The position numbers and the translations under genes are program-made. The notes beneath the pieces are model-generated. The model did not search any database and was not told where the DNA came from. It saw nothing but the letters and a program-made list of their open reading frames with translations. From Flavobacterium johnsoniae UW101 (GTDB taxonomy: Bacteria > Bacteroidota > Bacteroidia > Flavobacteriales > Flavobacteriaceae), in contig NC_009441.1 in assembly GCF_000016645.1 (NCBI RefSeq), positions 3,286,001 through 3,350,000 of the forward strand: a stretch of 64,000 bases of DNA, in the 5' to 3' direction. Position 1 is the first letter of the stretch; every line of letters starts with the position of its first letter. Positions 16,250-24,071 of the stretch are shown in pieces.

Positions 16250-18055
16250 TTAAGATTTTCTGTTTTCTTTTTCCCATTCCTTCATATCCTTCTCATGCTG
16301 TTTCATGTCTTTGGCATGCTGCTTCATATCTTTTTCATGTTGCTTCATGTCCAATTCATATTGCTTCATGTCTTTTTCATACTGCTTCATGCTTTTTTCG
16401 TAATCTTTAGAATCTAGACCATATCTAATTTCTACATCTCTGCTGTATTTTTCCATGTCAGAATTGAATTTTTGCATAGCAACTTCATATTTAGCCATTT
16501 GTTTTTCGTAGATAGCTTCTCTTTCAGCCATAATAGCTTCAATTTGATCTCCGTATGCAGTAAGCTGTGGTTCAATAACCTTCATTTTTTTCTCAAATTC
16601 AGCCATATCTTTTTCAAATTTACTCCAGGCAGCTTTATCATTAATGTTTTTTGGAGCAATTGGTGCTTTTGGCATTTTCGACATATCTACCGGAGAAGGC
16701 GGAATTAATCCTGCAGGAAAAGCTGGAGCAGCAGGTGCGATAGGAGCTATGGGAGCAATAGCATCATCGTCATTCTCGTTATCTGAATCATTAGTATCTC
16801 TTACTGCAACCTCTCTTTTAATTACGATAGGATGCTCAATTTGATCTGCAGTAACTAAACTAACGCTTTTTGAACCATTTTCATCTGTATTAATTACAAC
16901 AGAACAGTCTTTTAAAGCTTCTGTACTGTTCATTTCGATAATCTGTACTTTACCGTTTTCTTTTACGACTCTGATCTTAATACTTGTAAGCTCATTATTT
17001 TTATTTCGTTTGATATTCGAAATTTCAAGATTAATGTTATGATCGGTTTTTAGTTTTGCCGTCAAATCTTTAAGCTCTTGATCTGTAGTTGATTTTGTGA
17101 TTTTTATAACTTCCGGATCTTGGTTTTTAGAAGTCAGCGCAGCTTTTTCGCGAAGTTCTTTTTTCTCTTGTGCGATTGTTTTAATTTGGAATGATAGAAC
17201 AAATAATGCAAGTACAGGCAGTACAGCATAATATTTCCAGTAATTCCATTTTTTTGATTGATTTTTGTTTAACATGACAATTCGTTTTTTGATTAATGAT
17301 TGATAAAAATGATTGGTGATTGCAACACAAGTTTCATGTGTTGTGATTTTTAAAAGTGTGTATTGGTATGCTTTTTTGTCTGATATTTTTTTAGCGGCTT
17401 CACTGTCGGCGATGAACTCTAAGTTTTGAAGGATAACTTTCTTGTACAACCAGATTATTGGGTTGAACCAGAATAAAATACAGAAGATTCTTGAAATTAT
17501 TACATCAACAGTATGATGCTGATCGCTGTGCACTTTCTCATGTTCCAAAATGCTTTCTAATTCTTTTTCGCTGTACATTGATGAGTTGTACACGATATAA
17601 TCAAAATAGGAGAAAGGAGCAATGTTTTCATTTACATCTACAAATTTGAAATCGGCTTGCTGTTCAATTTTTCTGCCTTTTAAAACAGAATTTAAGCTGT
17701 AAAAATCGATCCCAAATTTTATCATAAATGCAGCAAATCCAATACCGTAAATTACCAGAGAAACCAGATTCCAGTTTATTTCAAAAGATTCCTTTTCGGC
17801 AATTTGCGGATGAAAATTTGAAACATATTGAAAATTCGCAGCGGGTGTATATGAAACAGGAACCGGAACCGGATCAATCCAGACAACTTTTGTATAAACT
17901 ACTAAAGGTAGTACAACCGAAGTAACTAAACCGGCAAGTAAAAACCATCTGCTGCTATTAAAGAAAGTTTCTTTTCGAAGCAGAAAGAAATAAGCAAAGT
18001 AAAATAATGCGATTAAACTGCTCGATTTAACTATAAAAATAAAAAGTGCTTCCAT
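16250..18055 (-). CDS. BlaR1-like M56 membrane metallopeptidase with heptad-repeat tail
   Basis: 601 residues. Transmembrane helices lie near 5-25, 36-55, 97-115, and about 265-285; the zinc motif H172-EKV-H176 lies in the loop before a hydrophobic FCILFWFNPIIWLY segment, and the downstream LEFIADSEA supplies the third ligand type. In BlaR1/MecR1 this domain cleaves the partner repressor after signal sensing. The periplasmic tail is not a penicillin-binding domain: it has a Pro/Ala-rich linker (about 430-475) and a long charged coiled coil ending in six seven-residue units like EKDMKQH. It follows blaI by 5 bp. Confidence 0.9.
   Translation of the reverse strand: MEALFIFIVKSSSLIALFYFAYFFLLRKETFFNSSRWFLLAGLVTSVVLPLVVYTKVVWIDPVPVPVSYTPAANFQYVSNFHPQIAEKESFEINWNLVSLVIYGIGFAAFMIKFGIDFYSLNSVLKGRKIEQQADFKFVDVNENIAPFSYFDYIVYNSSMYSEKELESILEHEKVHSDQHHTVDVIISRIFCILFWFNPIIWLYKKVILQNLEFIADSEAAKKISDKKAYQYTLLKITTHETCVAITNHFYQSLIKKRIVMLNKNQSKKWNYWKYYAVLPVLALFVLSFQIKTIAQEKKELREKAALTSKNQDPEVIKITKSTTDQELKDLTAKLKTDHNINLEISNIKRNKNNELTSIKIRVVKENGKVQIIEMNSTEALKDCSVVINTDENGSKSVSLVTADQIEHPIVIKREVAVRDTNDSDNENDDDAIAPIAPIAPAAPAFPAGLIPPSPVDMSKMPKAPIAPKNINDKAAWSKFEKDMAEFEKKMKVIEPQLTAYGDQIEAIMAEREAIYEKQMAKYEVAMQKFNSDMEKYSRDVEIRYGLDSKDYEKSMKQYEKDMKQYELDMKQHEKDMKQHAKDMKQHEKDMKEWEKENRKS
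16262..16405 (-). repeat. In-gene 21-bp tandem repeats encoding heptads
   Basis: About six imperfect 21-bp units encode seven-residue repeats of the form (E/A)-(K/L)-D-M-K-Q-(Y/H) at the C-terminus of the M56 protein. The unit length keeps frame and coiled-coil register, so copy number could vary without frameshift. Confidence 0.75.
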
Positions 18056-18060
18056 AATGA

Positions 18061-18429
18061 TTATTTTTCTTCTTTAGGGTTTTCGATCATAGCCAGAATT
18101 TCCCGCAATTCATCTGCCGAAATTTTTTCTTCTTTAGCAAAAAATGAAACCATATTTTTATACGAACTATTGAAATAATTATCAATTGCAGTATTCATAT
18201 ATTTTTTACTGTATGTCTCTAAGGTTACAATGGGATAATATTGATGTGTATTCCCAAAGGCATTATGCGAAACAAAACCTTTTTCTTCGAGATTACGCAC
18301 AATTGTCGAAAGTGTGTTATAATGCGGCTGATCTTCGGTAATTTCTGCCTGAATCTCTTTTACAAAAGCTTTTTTGAGCTTCCATAAAATATGCATTATT
18401 TCTTCTTCTTTGTTGGTTAGTTTTTGCAT
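18061..18429 (-). CDS. BlaI/MecI-family repressor, copy 2
   Basis: 122 residues, full length for the family. Winged helix-turn-helix in the first 75 residues (KEEEIMHILWKLKKAFVKEI, then NTLSTIVRNLEEKGFV), and a C-terminal dimerisation and cleavage region. It differs from copy 1 (20058-20426) at only 8 of 122 positions, so both probably bind the same operators. It precedes its M56 partner by 5 bp, the order seen in bla and mec systems. No promoter is evident in the 27 bp upstream, so it is transcribed from the promoter before copy 1. Confidence 0.93.
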   Translation of the reverse strand: MQKLTNKEEEIMHILWKLKKAFVKEIQAEITEDQPHYNTLSTIVRNLEEKGFVSHNAFGNTHQYYPIVTLETYSKKYMNTAIDNYFNSSYKNMVSFFAKEEKISADELREILAMIENPKEEK

Positions 18430-18456
18430 TTTTTGGTTATTAAAAGTTAAAGACTT

Positions 18457-20052
18457 TTATTTTCGGGTTTCAATTTCGATTACGCCATTGGCACCTTTTT
18501 CACCATATTTAGCCACTGCATTGGTTCCAGTGTAAACATTTACAGATTTAATGTCTTTTGAATTAATATCATTATAGTCAAAACCGCTTGGCATTTCTTT
18601 TCCATCAACAACAATAAGTTTGTCAGTTTCATTGATGCTTACTTTTGTTCCGTTTGAAAAAGAAGCTGTTGAACCCTTTGTAGTTGTAATTACTTTGGTG
18701 TCATTATCAGAATTTACTATTACAGTAGTGCTAGTATTTGTGTTAGTATTAGTGTTAGTTTTTGCACTAACATTAGAATTATTGCTTCCATTGGTTTCTG
18801 TTTTGGTTTGAAGTTTTTTGCTTATTGCGACTTTAGGTTCGCCGTCAGTTTTAGAATTTTTTATTTCGTCATAAGTCTGAATGCCTACGCTTTTGCTGTC
18901 GTCTTTATTGGTCGTTACAATAACTGCAAAATCTTTAATAGGGCTATTTTCTCCAGTTTGAATTGACTGCGCTGTCTGTTTTCCGTTTTTGATATTAACT
19001 TTAAGAGAAGTCAAATCGCTGTTGGAATTTCTTTTTATTTCAGAAACTTCAAAATCTACATTGTGGAGTTTTTTCAGTTTCTCCTTAATTTCATTCAAAT
19101 TTGCATCTGTTGAGTTTTTCTTGATTTTGTAAACATCCACAGATTTAATTTCTCCAGATACTTCCTTTACAGTCTGCTGTTTTTCTTTTGCGATTACTTC
19201 AATTTGAAATAATAAAACAAAAGCTGCAAGAGCAGGAATTACCGCATAGTACTTCCATGAATTTCTCTTTTTAGATTGATTTTTGTTTAACATAACTATT
19301 CGTTTTTTGATTAATGATTGAAAAAAATGATTGGTAATGGCAACACAATTTTCATGCGTTGTTATTTTTAAAAGTGTATACTGATACGCTTTTTTATCTT
19401 CTAATTTTTTAGCGGCTTCTTTATCTGCAATAAATTCCAAATTTTGAATAATTGCTTTTCTATAAAGCCATATTATGGGATTGAACCAAAAAAGCATGCA
19501 AAAAGCTCTGGAAATCAAAACATCTACAGTATGATTTTGATCGCTGTGTATTTTCTCGTGTTCAATAATATTTTCTAATTCTGATGCTGTGTACATTGAT
19601 GAGTTGTACACTATATATTCAAAATAGGAGAAAGGTGCAATATTTTCGTTTGTATCAATAAATTTAAAATCAGCCTGCTGATAAATCTTTTTCCCTTTTA
19701 ATACCGAGTTTAAACTGTAAAAATCAATAGCAAACTTTATTAAAAGCGATATAAATCCAATGCCGTAAGCAAAAAGAATCAAATAAAACCAATTGATTGT
19801 AAAGGGTGTATTTGACGCGGTTTCAATTAAATTGGTTTGTGAAAAAGTCAAATCAGATAGAGAAGCAGGATTTACCCAGACTACTTTTGTGTACACAATA
19901 AGAGGCAATATTACTGAGGTAATTAAACCAAAAAGTAAAAACCATCTATTGCTGTTAAAGAATGTCTCTTTTCGAAGTAAAAAGTAGTAAGCACAATAAA
20001 ACATAGTAATTAAACCTGCCGATTTTGCGATATAAATAAATAGTGCTTCCAT
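18457..20052 (-). CDS. BlaR1-like M56 membrane metallopeptidase with plug-like tail
   Basis: 531 residues. The first 290 residues closely resemble the other M56 protein: helices at the same places, zinc motif H165-EKI-H169, LEFIADKEA, and a fourth helix near 270. The periplasmic part is different: a globular region, an Asn/Thr-rich linker (about 430-445), then an ending with VDGKEMPSGFDYNDI and AVAKYGEKGANGVIEIETRK, which resembles the N-terminal plug of TonB-dependent receptors. Such plug-like ends occur in Bacteroidota M56 proteins (family knowledge). No penicillin-binding domain is present. It follows its BlaI by 5 bp. Confidence 0.9.
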   Translation of the reverse strand: MEALFIYIAKSAGLITMFYCAYYFLLRKETFFNSNRWFLLFGLITSVILPLIVYTKVVWVNPASLSDLTFSQTNLIETASNTPFTINWFYLILFAYGIGFISLLIKFAIDFYSLNSVLKGKKIYQQADFKFIDTNENIAPFSYFEYIVYNSSMYTASELENIIEHEKIHSDQNHTVDVLISRAFCMLFWFNPIIWLYRKAIIQNLEFIADKEAAKKLEDKKAYQYTLLKITTHENCVAITNHFFQSLIKKRIVMLNKNQSKKRNSWKYYAVIPALAAFVLLFQIEVIAKEKQQTVKEVSGEIKSVDVYKIKKNSTDANLNEIKEKLKKLHNVDFEVSEIKRNSNSDLTSLKVNIKNGKQTAQSIQTGENSPIKDFAVIVTTNKDDSKSVGIQTYDEIKNSKTDGEPKVAISKKLQTKTETNGSNNSNVSAKTNTNTNTNTSTTVIVNSDNDTKVITTTKGSTASFSNGTKVSINETDKLIVVDGKEMPSGFDYNDINSKDIKSVNVYTGTNAVAKYGEKGANGVIEIETRK

Positions 20053-20057
20053 AATGA

Positions 20058-20426
20058 TTATTTTTTTTCTGTTGGATTTTCGATCATATCTAATATTTCG
20101 CGTAACTCTGCTGCAGATATCTTTTCTTCTTTAGCAAAAAACGAAACCATATTTTTATATGAACTGTTAAAATAATTGTCAATAGCAGTTTTCATATATT
20201 TTTTGCTGTACGCTTCAAGAGTAACAATAGGATAATATTGGTGCGTATTCCCAAAAGCATTATGCGCCACAAAACCTTTTTCCTCCAGATTTCGAACAAT
20301 AGTCGAAAGCGTATTATAATGCGGCTGGTCTTCAGTAATTTCTGCCTGAATTTCTTTTACAAAAGCTTTTTTAAGCTTCCATAAAATCTGCATTATCTCT
20401 TCTTCTTTGTTGGTTAACTTTTGCAT
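20058..20426 (-). CDS. BlaI/MecI-family repressor, copy 1
   Basis: 122 residues with the same winged-helix layout as the second copy; first gene of the five-gene operon. Known members bind as dimers to short palindromes and are inactivated by M56-triggered cleavage. Two palindromes of the form AACTA-N6-TAGTT lie 26-62 bp upstream, over the promoter boxes, making autorepression likely. The start ATG at 20426 is about 10 nt downstream of the predicted transcription start. Confidence 0.93.
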   Translation of the reverse strand: MQKLTNKEEEIMQILWKLKKAFVKEIQAEITEDQPHYNTLSTIVRNLEEKGFVAHNAFGNTHQYYPIVTLEAYSKKYMKTAIDNYFNSSYKNMVSFFAKEEKISAAELREILDMIENPTEKK

Positions 20427-20443
20427 GTTTTCTAATTTTAATT

Positions 20444-20474
20444 CAAACCTACAACTATTTTTTTAGTTACGCAA
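20444..20474 (-). promoter_or_regulatory. Promoter of the BlaI/M56 operon
   Basis: On the minus strand: TTG (20472-20474), 20 nt, TAGGTTTG (20444-20451), a full match to the Bacteroidota consensus. It is the only such promoter seen for the five genes downstream. Confidence 0.7.
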
Positions 20475-20488
20475 CTATAAAAATAGTT
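20453..20488. promoter_or_regulatory. Twin operator palindromes, probable BlaI sites
   Basis: Two sites of the same form, AACTA-N6-TAGTT, at 20453-20468 and 20473-20488, start 20 bp apart (two helical turns). The first fills the spacer between the -33 and -7 boxes and the second overlaps the -33 box. Known BlaI/MecI sites are palindromes of a different core (TACA-N2-TGTA), so this would be a variant. Confidence 0.6.
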
Positions 20489-20596
20489 ATTTAACTAAAA
20501 ATTTCGTTTTAAGCTGAATTTAAAGCATAGAAAAGTAATTCAAAATCAAAGTTAATGATTTGAATAATAATGATTTATGTAAAAAGTGGAAATTTA

Positions 20597-21811
20597 TTAT
20601 TTCTTTTCCTGAAGAAGCGCTTTTTTAATCCAGATGCAGCAAAGTGTTGCAAAGATTCCAATACTTGCCATAAAAAGCCAGTTGATCTGGTAACCAAAAT
20701 CAGAAATGATTTCGAAACCAACCTTAGAACTAATAATGTGTGCAAGACTAAAACTCATCGTATATAATGCCATATAACGACCTTCCTGACCACGTGGGGC
20801 ACGGCTTAATGCAAAGGCATTAGAAAAAGGAAAAGTAAGGATTTCACCAACAGAAATACAAATCATGCTGATAACGAGAATTCCGCCCCAGATGTTAATC
20901 ATCAATAAAATGAAACTAAAAGCCATTATAAACGATCCTATAATAATGATTCTGATTTTAGGAAAAGCTTTTCTTTCCATAAAACCAACAGTCGGCATTT
21001 CTAAAGCAAAAATCAAAAGTCCGTTTAAAGTCATTAACAGCCCTGTCTGCAGTTCGCTTAAACCGTACTTTTCATTATGATATAAAGGTAAAGTTGTAAA
21101 GAGCTGAAAGAAAATCATAGCCGTAACAAAGCTTACAAATAAGAAAACCCAGAATATTTTATCATGAAAAACCGATTTTGTATTAGAAGCACTTTCGGTT
21201 TTATCGCCATGATCAGTCTTTTTCTTTTCTTTAACCAGTAAGGCAAAAATGGAAATAGAAAGAATACACGAAGCTCCGTCAACCCAAAACAATCCCGAAT
21301 ATCCCATTCCCATGATAATTAAACCACCAAGAGCAGGACCAGCGGCAAAACCTAAATTAACTGCCAAACGTACTAATGTTAAGGCGCGCGTTCTGTTTTC
21401 GGGTTTTGCATAAGCGCCCAAAGAAACAAACATTGCAGGACGAAACATATCTGCAATAGCCATTAAAACAAACATAGCGGCACATAAACCCAAAAAAGTA
21501 GTAATGTATTGTACAAGGAACATTGAAATTCCGGTTGTAAACAAACTAAAAATCATGATTTTATAAAACCCAATTTTATCAGAGAGTTTTCCGCCAAGCC
21601 AGGAACCCAGCATAGAACCTAAACCAAACGAAACCATAATCCATCCAACCTGATTATAAGAAAAATGAAGATCTTCTTTTAAATATTTAGATAAAAAAGG
21701 CAGTACCATTGTACCGGCACGATTTATAAAAGTAATTAAAGTAAGTATCCAAATTTCTCTTGTAAATCCTTTAAAATTATTGATGTAGTGGTTAAAAGCG
21801 GTTTTAAGCAT
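20597..21811 (-). CDS. MFS transporter, DHA1 drug-efflux type
   Basis: 404 residues, about 12 hydrophobic helices. The loop between helices 2 and 3 has the MFS motif GSWLGGKLSDKIGFYKI, and helix 5 has the GPALGGLI motif typical of antiporters. A charged central loop (about 195-215, KEKKKTDHGDKTES) divides the halves. Proton-driven efflux is inferred; the substrate is unknown. The start ATG at 21811 lies about 15 nt downstream of the transcription start predicted from its promoter at 21832-21859. Confidence 0.85.
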   Translation of the reverse strand: MLKTAFNHYINNFKGFTREIWILTLITFINRAGTMVLPFLSKYLKEDLHFSYNQVGWIMVSFGLGSMLGSWLGGKLSDKIGFYKIMIFSLFTTGISMFLVQYITTFLGLCAAMFVLMAIADMFRPAMFVSLGAYAKPENRTRALTLVRLAVNLGFAAGPALGGLIIMGMGYSGLFWVDGASCILSISIFALLVKEKKKTDHGDKTESASNTKSVFHDKIFWVFLFVSFVTAMIFFQLFTTLPLYHNEKYGLSELQTGLLMTLNGLLIFALEMPTVGFMERKAFPKIRIIIIGSFIMAFSFILLMINIWGGILVISMICISVGEILTFPFSNAFALSRAPRGQEGRYMALYTMSFSLAHIISSKVGFEIISDFGYQINWLFMASIGIFATLCCIWIKKALLQEKK

Positions 21812-21831
21812 TATATTTTAGTGTATTGCTG

Positions 21832-21859
21832 CAAAGTTAGGAAACTTTGTCACGTACAA
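21832..21859 (-). promoter_or_regulatory. Promoter of the MFS gene
   Basis: Minus strand: TTG (21857-21859), 17 nt, TAACTTTG (21832-21839). Placed back to back with the promoter of the divergent DUF1684 gene. Confidence 0.65.
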
Positions 21860-21862
21860 CGG

Positions 21863-21893
21863 TTGTTGCTTTGTTACTTTTAAACTATTTTTG
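21863..21893 (+). promoter_or_regulatory. Promoter of the DUF1684-TatD unit
   Basis: TTG (21863-21865 or 21866-21868), 20 or 17 nt, TATTTTTG (21886-21893). The -7 box overlaps the upstream in-frame ATG at 21891, so the next ATG at 21909 must be the real start. Confidence 0.68.
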
Positions 21894-21908
21894 CAGAAAA
21901 TTTTCCAG

Positions 21909-22508
21909 ATGAAAAAAAGTGTTATCCTAGTTTTGTTATTAGCATTTAATTTTGGTTTCTGCCAAATGAAATTCAGTCAGAGTGAAGCAGAAAAATTTCA
22001 AAAGCAGATTAACTCAGAATATGCTGATGCTAAGACAAGTCCATTAATGGAAGAAGATTTAAAGACTTTTCAAACTTTAGATTTTTATCCAATTAACGAG
22101 AACTTTTTTGTGAATGCAAAGTTTGAAAAAGCAAAAAATGAAAAAGTTTTCGAAATGAAAACTACCGGAGCCAGAACGCCAAAATATATAAAATACGGTA
22201 CTTTATTTTTTACTTTAAATGGTACCGAAATGCAGTTAAATGTTTACAGAAACATTGAGCTTTCTAAACAAAAAGAATATAAAGACCATTTATTTCTTCC
22301 TTTTTCAGATTTAACCTGCGGGAAGGAAAGTTATATTGGCGGCAGATATATCGATTTGAAAATACCAAAAGGAGACACAATCGCTGTCGATTTTAATCAG
22401 GCATACAATCCGTATTGCGCTTACAACCATAAATATTCTTGTCCGCTAGTTCCTCTTGAAAATGATTTGAAAGTAGAAATTAAAGCAGGAGTAAAGACTT
22501 TTCATTAA
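21909..22508 (+). CDS. Exported DUF1684 domain protein
   Basis: 199 residues from the ATG at 21909, chosen because the promoter box occupies 21886-21893. A signal peptide (MKKSVILVLLLAFNFGFCQ) is followed by the DUF1684 domain, recognisable by the central G-L-F/TLNG pattern (YGTLFFTLNGTEMQLNVYR), FLPFSDLTCGKESYIGGRY and the ending with FNQAYNPYCAYNHKYSCPL. DUF1684 proteins are widespread in Bacteroidota; no biochemical role is established to my knowledge. The stop codon overlaps the start of the TatD gene by one base (TAATG), indicating translational coupling. Confidence 0.88.
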   Translation: MKKSVILVLLLAFNFGFCQMKFSQSEAEKFQKQINSEYADAKTSPLMEEDLKTFQTLDFYPINENFFVNAKFEKAKNEKVFEMKTTGARTPKYIKYGTLFFTLNGTEMQLNVYRNIELSKQKEYKDHLFLPFSDLTCGKESYIGGRYIDLKIPKGDTIAVDFNQAYNPYCAYNHKYSCPLVPLENDLKVEIKAGVKTFH

Positions 22509-23161
22509 TGGAATTCTTTAATTTTCATACACATCAATTTACAAATCAATCTAATATACTAGAATTGGTAAATCAATATCCGCAGGAATTTGATGAATCG
22601 ATTCCGTTTTATTCAATCGGAATTCATCCGTGGTATATTAAAGAAGATCAAATTGATTTAGAACTGAAAATTATTGAAGATAAACTGCAAGCCGAAAATT
22701 GCCTGGCTGTTGGTGAATGCGGTTTAGATAAACGAATCGAAATTCCGTTAGAACAGCAGATTATAGTTTTTGAAAAACAATTGGCTCTAGCCGAAAAATA
22801 TAAGAAACCTGTAGTAATTCATTGTGTTGCTGCTTTTCAGGAAATTAAGGCAATTAAAAAGAAATTAAAAATTTCTGTTCCAATGATCATTCACGGTTTT
22901 TCTAAAAATAAACAACTTGCAGAACAATTAATTAAAGATGGATTTTATCTTTCGTTTGGGAAATATCTATTAAAGAATCCCGATTTAAAAATCGTTTTTG
23001 AGAGTGTTCCAAACGATCGTTTCTTTTTAGAAACCGATACAATTGAAGAAGATATCCAGCAGGTTTATAATATAGCATCAGAATATAAAAACATAACAAT
23101 AAAAGAATTACAGGATATTATTTCAAGTAATTGTAAAATTGTATTTGAAAGTAAAATGTGA
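22508..23161 (+). CDS. TatD-family metal-dependent hydrolase, short form
   Basis: 217 residues, shorter than the usual 255-265. It has the N-terminal metal-binding H-x-H (FNFHTHQF), the G-E-C-GLD motif (VGECGLDKR), PVVIHCVAA, and the C-terminal LETD. Family members are divalent-metal nucleases or deaminases of the amidohydrolase fold. The shortened regions lie mainly between the conserved strands. The start overlaps the previous stop by one base, so it is in a two-gene unit. Confidence 0.85.
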   Translation: MEFFNFHTHQFTNQSNILELVNQYPQEFDESIPFYSIGIHPWYIKEDQIDLELKIIEDKLQAENCLAVGECGLDKRIEIPLEQQIIVFEKQLALAEKYKKPVVIHCVAAFQEIKAIKKKLKISVPMIIHGFSKNKQLAEQLIKDGFYLSFGKYLLKNPDLKIVFESVPNDRFFLETDTIEEDIQQVYNIASEYKNITIKELQDIISSNCKIVFESKM

Positions 23162-23217
23162 AAGGTTTTTGATCTGAAACTTGAAACAAATAAAAATAAA
23201 ACAACAAAAAATATAAT

Positions 23218-23931
23218 ATGGCAGAGTGGACAGAAAGAGCCGAGCTTTTATTTACAAAAGAAGGATTAGAAAATTTGCGTAATGCAAATGTATTAGTAGT
23301 AGGTTTAGGCGGTGTTGGATCGTTTGCAGCTGAGTTTTTGGCAAGAGCCGGAGTAGGGAACATGACAATAGTAGATGGTGATGTTGTTGATATTACCAAC
23401 ATTAACAGACAATTGCCTGCTTTGCATTCTACAGTTGGCGAACCAAAAATTAAAATTGTCGGTGATCGTCTAAGGGATATTAATCCGGAACTAAAACTAA
23501 CCCGCGTTCAGGAATTTTTATCGCCGGAAAGAGCTTTTGAAATCGTTTCTCCAGAATTTGATTATGTATTAGATTGTATTGACAGTATTACACCAAAATT
23601 GAATTTAATTATTGCTGCAAAACGCAAAAGAGTTAAAATTATCAGCAGCATGGGAGCAGGAGGGAAAATGCTGGCTTCTAAAGTAAAAGTGGCTGATATT
23701 TCGAAAACTATAAACTGTTATTTTTCTAAAACAATTCGTAAACGTTTAAAAGCAGTAAATATCAATAAATTAAAAGTTGTTTTTTCATCAGAAATTCAAA
23801 ACGAGAAGAGTTTAAAATTAACTGACGGGAAAAACTTCAAAAAATCGTTCTACGGAACAAACAGCTATATGCCGGGATTATTTGGACTTCATGCAGCTGA
23901 AACGGTAATTCGTTATTTGATCAATAAATAA
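23218..23931 (+). CDS. tcdA: tRNA threonylcarbamoyladenosine dehydratase
   Basis: 237 residues of the ThiF/MoeB/HesA fold. It carries the nucleotide-binding GLGGVGSFAAEFLARAG (about residues 25-41), D-x-D near VDGDVVD, INRQLPAL, and the SSMGAGGKMLAS segment usual in TcdA (CsdL), the enzyme that converts t6A to the cyclic form ct6A at position 37 of ANN-decoding tRNAs. It lacks part of the C-terminal extension of the 268-residue E. coli protein. It starts 56 bp after the TatD gene on the same strand. Confidence 0.9.
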   Translation: MAEWTERAELLFTKEGLENLRNANVLVVGLGGVGSFAAEFLARAGVGNMTIVDGDVVDITNINRQLPALHSTVGEPKIKIVGDRLRDINPELKLTRVQEFLSPERAFEIVSPEFDYVLDCIDSITPKLNLIIAAKRKRVKIISSMGAGGKMLASKVKVADISKTINCYFSKTIRKRLKAVNINKLKVVFSSEIQNEKSLKLTDGKNFKKSFYGTNSYMPGLFGLHAAETVIRYLINK

Positions 23932-24064
23932 GAGATTAAGGTACTAAGATTCTCAGCTGCTAAGGCTTTTGAATTTTAGTATCTTAAAAAATAAAAACTT
24001 TATAAGAGTTTAATCTCAAGCAATAAACCTTAGAATCTTAGTCCCTCAGAACCTTAGTACCTTT
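23932..24064. repeat. Intergenic inverted repeat with periodic CTTAG/CTAAG units
   Basis: The left part (AAGGTACTAAGATTCTCAG) is mirrored by CTCAGAACCTTAGTACCTT at the right end, with further CTTAG and CTAAG words in between at a spacing of about 8-10 nt. Comparable words occur at 35427-35460. It could form a long imperfect hairpin. Confidence 0.55.
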
Positions 24065-24071
24065 AAAAAAA

